Source: Gammaproteobacteria bacterium (lineage in GTDB: Bacteria > Pseudomonadota > Gammaproteobacteria > UBA4575). From it: a DNA stretch of 64,000 nucleotides. The stretch is from positions 133,686 through 197,685 of the forward strand of contig JAPOYL010000011.1 in the NCBI GenBank assembly GCA_026706595.1, in the 5' to 3' direction. Under the pieces are notes generated by a model, which did not search any database, had not been told where the DNA came from, and saw nothing but the letters and a program-made list of their open reading frames with translations. Positions 58,352 through 64,000 of the stretch are shown piece after piece (the first letter of the stretch is position 1; the number at the start of each line of letters is the position of its first letter). The position numbers and the translations under genes were made by a program.

Positions 58352-59200
58352 ATGTACCGAACCCCTTGTCTCTCCGTGCTGCTGGCCTGCATGCTGCTCA
58401 CCGCCTGTGGCGGCAGTCCCAGGCATAAGCCGCCCGATACCCCGGAATACCATGCCATCCAGGACTATGAACGCATTGCCGGAGGAGCCATCCTTCTGCT
58501 TTCCACAGACCGCATCAACTGGGTTCCGGGACGAAGCCAGCCGGAACGGGTGTCCGTGGAATGCAAGGGGCTGTACTGCTCGGTGGGGTACTCGGCGTTC
58601 ATCCGTGCAAACAAGGTGTACAGCCTGGTGCCCGAGAGGATAACAATCTTTGCAGACACCAACGGCATCAACACGGGCACCGAGCGAACCATCGACCCTT
58701 TCTATGACCTGCACAGCTATGCGGGGTGGATGAAGTACAGCTTCTTCGCATCCACGGTCGTACAGTACAAGCACGAGATCGACCCCGATCAGGGCGTAAT
58801 CCAGACGTACGGCACCATTGCCGGCGACGCGACCATGACCAACCCCGTCACCGAAGCTACCTGGACCGGCTTTGCGACGGCCAGGGATCATAACATCGCA
58901 ACGGATTTGGAATCCGTGGTGGTCGGTGATGCCAGCATATCCGTGCACATCGACGATGAGGTGCTGGCGGACGTTCGCTTGACGGGCCTGGCCAATACCG
59001 CAACCGGGCAGGCGTATGCCGATATGATCTTTGAGGGCATGTCCGTGACGGACGGGGAGTTCAGCCGCTACCATGCCGACGACAACCGCCTGTCGGGGGC
59101 CTTCTTCGGTCCCGCCCACGAGGAAGTGGGCGGCGTGTTCGATCATCCTGAAGGACTGGTTGGGGCGTATGGCGCAGATCGGGACCCAGCTTCAAACTGA
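58352..59200 (+). CDS. Transferrin-binding-protein-like surface lipoprotein
   Basis: 282 residues from ATG 58352 (GAAGGA upstream). Lipobox LLTAC (Cys19) marks it as an outer-membrane lipoprotein. The C-terminal region (DDNRLSGAFFGPAHEEVGG, then VFDHPEGLVGAYGADRD) matches TbpB/Slam-dependent lipoprotein beta-barrels. Such proteins can bind host iron proteins or other ligands; the ligand here is unknown and no Slam or receptor gene is adjacent. The 3' end overlaps the decayed MSAFDE copy on the other strand. Confidence 0.75.
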   Translation: MYRTPCLSVLLACMLLTACGGSPRHKPPDTPEYHAIQDYERIAGGAILLLSTDRINWVPGRSQPERVSVECKGLYCSVGYSAFIRANKVYSLVPERITIFADTNGINTGTERTIDPFYDLHSYAGWMKYSFFASTVVQYKHEIDPDQGVIQTYGTIAGDATMTNPVTEATWTGFATARDHNIATDLESVVVGDASISVHIDDEVLADVRLTGLANTATGQAYADMIFEGMSVTDGEFSRYHADDNRLSGAFFGPAHEEVGGVFDHPEGLVGAYGADRDPASN

Positions 59201-59306
59201 GGCATCCAGGCATCGCAGGCGGGACCTGGCCGGAAAGATATACCGGGACCCCGGGCAGGGTTTCCTGCAGACGTTCAAACAGGACCAGCTCGTCAAAAGC
59301 GCTCAT
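59200..59306 (-). pseudogene. Truncated copy of the MSAFDE gene
   Basis: The first ~36 codons (MSAFDELVLFERLQETLPG...) match the gene at 57168-57488, and about 110 bases of DNA are alike by eye. The frame then runs into the lipoprotein gene antisense, so the copy is cut. Confidence 0.7.
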
Positions 59307-59342
59307 CCGTCAAACCGGGTGATTTGGGTATAGCATCTCGCC

Positions 59343-60215
59343 TCAGGGAACCCTGTCCTGCCGGTTGCAGCACCCTTGTATGGCCCCGGCAACAATCCCT
59401 GCATCGCGTGCAGCCCGCACCTTTGCTCCAGGCACGAACAGGACCGCAAGGAGCAGGTTCAGAATGGCCTTCAGCAACATGAAGATGAGCCACACAGGTG
59501 TTTTCACGGGATGGAAGTGCGAGATTTCCAGGTGCCTGAATTGAAACCCGTACCGGACCATGCCCTTATCCCTCGCTCGCCTGAAACGGTACCATGCATC
59601 ATCAAATTTAGTGCCACCCCCAATTTCCACGATGGCATCCAGGAGCACTCCTGCCAGAGCCCCGGTTGCCACGCACTCCAGGCCGAACTGGACATCCTCT
59701 CCCACGGGCAAGCTGACATTGTAACGGAGGCCGTGTTCTCTCAAGAACGCCATCTCGAAAATGGCGTTGGTGCCATGGTGCAGCCTGCGCCTGGAAGGCT
59801 TGCGGTTGTTCGGGTAGATGTTGAAGCCATAGCCAATGGTACAGCCTCGGTTTTTGCATCCCTGGTAGAGTCTGTCGACCCAGCCTCTGGATGTTGGCAG
59901 ATCATCATCGTCAATCCAAATCAGCCAGTCTGCCCCGATGCGATTCGCAATATCCAGCACGCGATTGCGTGCAAAGGGAATGCCGATCTTGGGCTCAAGC
60001 TCCAGATGGACATTTCTCCCCTGCGCAAAATTGTCAACCGACCCCCCCACTGAAAGCGCACTGTCATTTTCAACGAAAATGAAAAGCAGTTCTGTCCCCG
60101 CCGGGATGTTTTGTTCGGCCAGCTCGGCCAGCAATGCGACGAACTGCCTGGGTCTGCGGTGGGTGATGACCCCGATTGCGAGGCGGGCACGGATCATTTT
60201 GGAAATCTGTGGCAT
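59343..60215 (-). CDS. Family 2 glycosyltransferase
   Basis: 290 residues with LAIGVITHRRPRQFVALL, an N-terminal nucleotide-sugar fold, and the metal-binding DDDD (WLIWIDDDDLPT). GTNAIFEMAF and GEDVQFGLE are acceptor-region motifs of GT2. A C-terminal helix (about 240-265) may anchor it to the membrane. The product is probably a cell-surface glycan, but the sugar and acceptor are unknown. It starts 26 bases from a lone sequence with no other glycan genes nearby. Confidence 0.85.
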   Translation of the reverse strand: MPQISKMIRARLAIGVITHRRPRQFVALLAELAEQNIPAGTELLFIFVENDSALSVGGSVDNFAQGRNVHLELEPKIGIPFARNRVLDIANRIGADWLIWIDDDDLPTSRGWVDRLYQGCKNRGCTIGYGFNIYPNNRKPSRRRLHHGTNAIFEMAFLREHGLRYNVSLPVGEDVQFGLECVATGALAGVLLDAIVEIGGGTKFDDAWYRFRRARDKGMVRYGFQFRHLEISHFHPVKTPVWLIFMLLKAILNLLLAVLFVPGAKVRAARDAGIVAGAIQGCCNRQDRVP

Positions 60216-60364
60216 ATGAAGTTATGTGAGGCTTGCGGCCCGGCCAAGGGAACACGTCTCCGGGAACCCTTCTTGGGGAGGCGGGCGTCGTGGCGTGTCA
60301 AACTCTCCCCTGGTTGGCCGACTGGAAATTTCAAACAGGTACACTCCCGGTGCAGATGGACAGG

Positions 60365-60535
60365 TTACCAGCGCGTGCTTTCGTCTTTGTTTGCTGAACC
60401 GGGCAGGGCAGGGGCACGGCGGCCCGAAGCCGAGTGACTCCAGAGCCAGTCAAACACCGGCCCCAGCGCCCACGCAATGGCGACAAGGGCGATCAGCACT
60501 AGGATGATGGTCAACAGTGCGAGGAGTCCATTCAT
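60365..60535 (-). CDS. 56-residue membrane peptide (intact copy)
   Basis: ATG at 60535, stop at 60365. Begins MNGLLALLTIILVLIALVAI, one membrane helix (residues 4-25), then a hydrophilic tail ending SANKDESTRW. Too short for ordinary ORF calling, but a homologous, decayed copy at 57684 supports it being a gene once conserved by selection. No strong Shine-Dalgarno. Function unknown. Confidence 0.5.
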   Translation of the reverse strand: MNGLLALLTIILVLIALVAIAWALGPVFDWLWSHSASGRRAPALPGSANKDESTRW

Positions 60536-60596
60536 GGGTTCAGCTATAAAAGTCTATGCCTGGAAATGAGAAACTGTTCCCTCTATTCTCAGGATT

Positions 60597-61700
60597 TCAC
60601 TTGGCGAGCCAAGCATTGAAGCGCTGGTCAAGTTCGGCCCGGTAATCGGCCCACCAGACGTAGTCAAACTTCAGGACCGTCTTGCTGTTTTCTGGATCGG
60701 TAGGCATGTGTGGCTTCATGTCGATGCCAAGCTCGGCATGCCTGCTCACCAGTGGCGCGGAAGAATGGCGGGCGGGCCCGTAAGAGATGTATTTTGCCTG
60801 GTCGGCCAGGCGCTGGGTACCGGTGGCAAATCTCAGATAGGCTTTAACTGCTTCCAGATCTTTCACCCCTTTGGGCACCACCCAGCCGCCCAGGTCAAAG
60901 GCCTGCCAGTCCCACAGCATCGCGATCGGCTGGTTCTTTTCTGCAATGGCGGAAAACAGCCGACCGTTGTAGGCAGAGGCGATCACGACCTCGCCGTCGG
61001 CCAGCAGCTGCGGCGGCTGTGCGCCCTTTGACCACCAGACGACGTGCTCCTTGATGGTGTCCAGTTTCGCAAATGCCCGGTCCACGCCCTCCGGCGTACT
61101 CAGCACCGCGTACACCTCATCGCTCGGGACCCCATCGGCAATCAGGGCCCATTCCAGATTGTTGATCGGTTTTTTCTCCAGCCCACGTTTGCCCGGAAAG
61201 GTCTCGAGGTCAAAGACGTCTGCGAGGGTGGAAGGCTGCCTGCCCTGGAATGCATCTGTGCGGTACCCGAAGGTGGTGGAATAGACGATCTGCGGGACAA
61301 AGCAGTTGGTCCCGCCCGGCGTCAGCGTGCCGGCAAAGAAGTCTTCAGAGGCCGGGGTGCCGTCGGGAGCGGGGGCCAGCCAGGTGTCCGGGTCGACCTC
61401 CTCGACCAGGCCCTCGTCGCATGCGGTGATCGCATCGGAGGCCACCATGTCGACCAGGTCCCAGGTGACACTGCCCGACTCGACCTGTGCGCGGACCTTG
61501 GCGAGCCCTTCCGCCCCGGAATCATCACTGATGATCCGGACTTCCGGGTTTTCAGCCAGGTAAGGGTCGTGATAGGCCTTTTGCTGGCTCGCGGTGTAGG
61601 CGCCGCCCCAGGACACGATGGTCAGGTCGATGGCATATGAATTTCCGGCTAGCAACACTGTACCCGCAACTACTGCGACCACACGCAAGAACTGTTTCAT
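60597..61700 (-). CDS. ABC transporter substrate-binding protein (putrescine/spermidine type, orphan)
   Basis: 367 residues with a signal peptide (residues 1-23, ending NSYA). DLTIVSWGGAYTASQQKAY, WDLVDMVASDAITACDEG and GWVVPKGVKDLEAVKAYLRFATG match the PotD/PotF family of periplasmic polyamine-binding proteins. No ATPase or permease genes are visible nearby. Substrate could be a polyamine or another small cation/carboxylate. Length is normal for the family. Confidence 0.88.
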   Translation of the reverse strand: MKQFLRVVAVVAGTVLLAGNSYAIDLTIVSWGGAYTASQQKAYHDPYLAENPEVRIISDDSGAEGLAKVRAQVESGSVTWDLVDMVASDAITACDEGLVEEVDPDTWLAPAPDGTPASEDFFAGTLTPGGTNCFVPQIVYSTTFGYRTDAFQGRQPSTLADVFDLETFPGKRGLEKKPINNLEWALIADGVPSDEVYAVLSTPEGVDRAFAKLDTIKEHVVWWSKGAQPPQLLADGEVVIASAYNGRLFSAIAEKNQPIAMLWDWQAFDLGGWVVPKGVKDLEAVKAYLRFATGTQRLADQAKYISYGPARHSSAPLVSRHAELGIDMKPHMPTDPENSKTVLKFDYVWWADYRAELDQRFNAWLAK

Positions 61701-61795
61701 GGGACACTCCTCGTTAGAGCTTGGTGAAAAATTTTCTTGAACAGTATACCCTCTAATAACTCACCTTTCGTACTCATATGCTACGGGGTATCAAT

Positions 61796-63175
61796 ATGAT
61801 GAATAACAATAATACGCTCACACTGATCTGCACCCTGATCCTTTTCCTGCTGCTTTCTCCCTTTGCAATCGCCGGAGGTGCGGTTGAGGACGAGACCGAG
61901 GCCTTGAAACAAAAGATCGGGCACCTGGAGCAGGAGCTCGCCGAGGTGCGCAAGAAGCTCGCCGAGGCCGAGGCCCAGAATGCTGCGCAGGCTGCCGTCA
62001 GCGAAGCGCCTGCGGTGCAACCCGTGCCGGGTCCCGTGAAAATCGGCGGCACCTTCGGCATCAATTACGCCTACGGGGACTATGACAGCGGGCACCGCAG
62101 GAACGAGGACCTCGGGGACGTCGACCTTGAACTCTTCCGCCTGAACGCGGACCTGGACGCCGACGGATGGATCGGCCGGGTCGAGTACCGGTGGTATGAC
62201 ACCTACAGCATGATGCACACGGCCTGGCTCGGCTATGCGTCGGACCGCTACGGCACGCTCAAGGCCGGCATCGTGCGCGTGCCTTTCGGGCCCGGACCGT
62301 ACGGGGTCTCGACCAGCTGGTTTTTCGACCAGCATTTCTACATCGGGCTGTCCGATGACATGGACCTGGGCATCCGCTGGACCAAGTCGTACGGCGATCT
62401 TGAAGTGGATCTCGCCTATTATCTCCAGGACGAGGGGGAATGGGACGGCGCCAGCCGCGACAGCTCCCGCTACAGCTATGACCCCGTGACCTGGGATGAG
62501 CACGTCGATGCCGAGGGCGATGTCACCTGGGGTGCAGGCGAGAACGGCTTTGAGGAAGACGGCCAGCTCAACCTTCGCATGATCTACGCCACCGAGCACT
62601 TCGGAGACCTGGGCGCATCCTTCCAGTATGGCTGGCTGGAGGGCAAGAACGTCGAGGACAGCGGTGCCGACCATTTTGCTGTTTCTGCGCATGCAGAAAA
62701 CACCTTCGGGGACTTCACGCTGCTGTCGCAGCTTTCCTACTACGAGTACGACATCACGGATGATACGCCATGGGGAACAGGCGATCTGATCCCCATGGGG
62801 GCCTATGACTTCGCCTGGCTGGTGGCTTCCGAGGGATGGATCCCCGCCGTGTCGCTTCGCTACCACGGCATCGACACGTCCGGCATCCCCTGGATCGACA
62901 GCATCATGCCCTTTATCGAGTGGAGCACCATCCTCAAGGAAGAAAGCGACTTCAACGACAGTACCCTGTGGAGCCTTGGGGCCCTGATGTACTGGGACCA
63001 GCTGTACATCTATGCCGAACTCGGGATCTCCGACGGCAACAACTTCGTTGGCGGCGAGGGCGATGTCTATTCCAACATCTACGATGGTGTTGGTGACGTG
63101 GGTGCCAACGGAAACGACCGCTGGAACAAGCGCTTCAACATCAACGTGCGCTACTACTTCAGCCTGTTCGAATAG
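61796..63175 (+). CDS. Outer-membrane porin with N-terminal coiled coil
   Basis: About 459 residues from ATG 61796 (GGGG near the start; ATG 61778 is also in frame). Signal peptide (LTLICTLILFLLL... FAIAG), then a coiled coil (EALKQKIGHLEQELAEVRKKLAE) that probably tethers or trimerises. The rest is a beta-barrel of alternating aromatic and polar strands ending FNINVRYYFSLFE with terminal Phe/Glu, resembling OprP/phosphate-selective or short-chain acid porins. Substrate unknown. It is divergent from the substrate-binding gene. Confidence 0.75.
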   Translation: MMNNNNTLTLICTLILFLLLSPFAIAGGAVEDETEALKQKIGHLEQELAEVRKKLAEAEAQNAAQAAVSEAPAVQPVPGPVKIGGTFGINYAYGDYDSGHRRNEDLGDVDLELFRLNADLDADGWIGRVEYRWYDTYSMMHTAWLGYASDRYGTLKAGIVRVPFGPGPYGVSTSWFFDQHFYIGLSDDMDLGIRWTKSYGDLEVDLAYYLQDEGEWDGASRDSSRYSYDPVTWDEHVDAEGDVTWGAGENGFEEDGQLNLRMIYATEHFGDLGASFQYGWLEGKNVEDSGADHFAVSAHAENTFGDFTLLSQLSYYEYDITDDTPWGTGDLIPMGAYDFAWLVASEGWIPAVSLRYHGIDTSGIPWIDSIMPFIEWSTILKEESDFNDSTLWSLGALMYWDQLYIYAELGISDGNNFVGGEGDVYSNIYDGVGDVGANGNDRWNKRFNINVRYYFSLFE

Positions 63176-63364
63176 CAGTCCTGGATGGCGCCGGGGCATG
63201 AGGCTTGTCAGGAGGCCGGCAGGCACTGGGGTCGTTTCTCCGGGAATTCCTGCTGTACTGCCCGGGTGTATGACAGATATGCAACGGGATGTTCATCTCA
63301 CTGATGCGGTGGAGCAAAGGCCGGTCTCCACCGCCCTGCCGGGCCTGGAAGGGGCTCCCAACGC

Positions 63365-64000
63365 CTAGAACCGCACCCCGACATTGAGCCGTGCGGCATA
63401 GGCCTGGCTGTCGGCGTTGGCGCGGTGCCACGCCAGGGCGGACTCGAGCACCCACGGCCCGTACTCCCAGAGCAGCCCTGCCGACAGGTGCACGCGGTTC
63501 TGCTCGGGGGTGGCCTCAAGCGTCTCGCCGGAGACCGTGGCGCGGGTGTCGGTATCACGAAACGCGTGCTCCAGGTGCAGTGCACCCCACAGCACGCCCT
63601 GGCCCCCTGCCGCCCCATAGGTGCGATCGGCCATCAGCCCCAGGCTGGCGCGGTAGCGCTCGGTCTGCGGGAACGACACCCGCGCGCCCACGGCATCGGT
63701 GAAGCGCTCGACCGAGAGCCGGGTGTGGTGCAGGCGCAGATGCGGGCTCCAGTGCACGCCCGCGCCCCAGTGCAGGCGATGCCCGGTCTCGACCCGCAGG
63801 TCCATGCGCTCGGCCTCCACCCCCGAGACCAGCCGCCCGACGGTGTCCGAGGAGGCCTCCAGGGTGTAGTCCGTCCAGGCGGCCCGCCCGGTGGCATAGC
63901 TGCCGTTGCCATGGTGATAGTGCGCATCGAGCGACAGGCCCTTGCCGCGGGCACGGAGGTCGCCGCCCCGGACCGGTGAGGACACGTCCGCCGTTGCCGA
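63365..64000 (-). CDS. Autotransporter-type beta-barrel protein, partial
   Basis: The minus-strand frame is open to the window end, so the 5' part is outside. The visible ~211 residues are GC-rich and show a translocator barrel: repeated aromatic-polar strands (WRAGVHWSPHLRLHHTRLS-like), terminating in LNVGVRF, a C-terminal Phe typical of BAM substrates. The passenger domain is not visible. Confident as an outer-membrane barrel, less so for subtype. Confidence 0.78.
   Translation of the reverse strand, partial: SATADVSSPVRGGDLRARGKGLSLDAHYHHGNGSYATGRAAWTDYTLEASSDTVGRLVSGVEAERMDLRVETGHRLHWGAGVHWSPHLRLHHTRLSVERFTDAVGARVSFPQTERYRASLGLMADRTYGAAGGQGVLWGALHLEHAFRDTDTRATVSGETLEATPEQNRVHLSAGLLWEYGPWVLESALAWHRANADSQAYAARLNVGVRF

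Noticed and set aside
58175..59146. 323-residue minus-strand frame across the lipoprotein
   Set aside because: The plus-strand gene has lipobox and TbpB-like motifs; this one has none.
61781..63226. 481-residue minus-strand frame across the porin
   Set aside because: The plus strand has signal peptide and barrel pattern.

Overview
The window is chromosomal DNA from a gammaproteobacterium. The evidence is gene order (folK-dNK-panB-panC, mutL-miaA-hfq-hflX-hflK-hflC-hisZ-purA, rnr, rpsF-rpsR-rplI-dnaB), E. coli-like RNase R, SohB and AmiC, and tRNAs with encoded CCA. HisZ beside PurA and the YeiH-type exporter point away from enteric bacteria, but the genus cannot be named from this sequence. 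No rRNA, CRISPR array, integrase or intact insertion sequence was seen.

Layout. 1-4513: the end of htpG, a glutathione transferase and katG. 4755-11354: a visibly AT-richer three-gene cassette inserted between katG and pcnB. It has a good sigma70-like promoter, overlapping start/stop codons, two AAA ATPase/DUF4143 paralogues and, between them, a 1357-residue NACHT-like NTPase. All three proteins pair an N-terminal P-loop with a C-terminal D...ExK signature. This is the best candidate for an undescribed, probably defensive, system. 11576-46679: housekeeping DNA (RNA polyadenylation, folate and pantothenate synthesis, glycolysis, queuosine, cell-wall amidase, mismatch repair, Hfq/Hfl, histidine and purine synthesis, RNase R, ribosomal proteins, replicative helicase, fatty acid activation, isoprenoids). 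It ends with a minus-strand operon of a YeiH-like exporter, a 42-residue membrane peptide, a universal stress protein and a membrane-anchored protein.

47026 to about 58300: a second accessory region beyond a tRNA-Arg. It carries TcmP with its three-Cys (DUF5131) partner and a D12 adenine methylase, and a restriction-modification gene that appears split by one base in a six-C run. Beside these lie a methyltransferase stump, a structured inverted repeat, a secreted nuclease interrupted by an in-frame stop and several orphan genes. 56079-64000: envelope and transport genes (two orphan solute-binding proteins, a surface lipoprotein, a glycosyltransferase, a porin, an autotransporter-type barrel) mixed with duplicated and decaying small ORFs.

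The housekeeping blocks are compact, with coupled genes and little spacing. The accessory blocks are AT-richer, poor in known families and rich in nucleic-acid-modifying enzymes, as expected of defence islands. Several annotated starts differ from the longest open frame because a Shine-Dalgarno or family alignment favours an internal codon; these are stated per gene.
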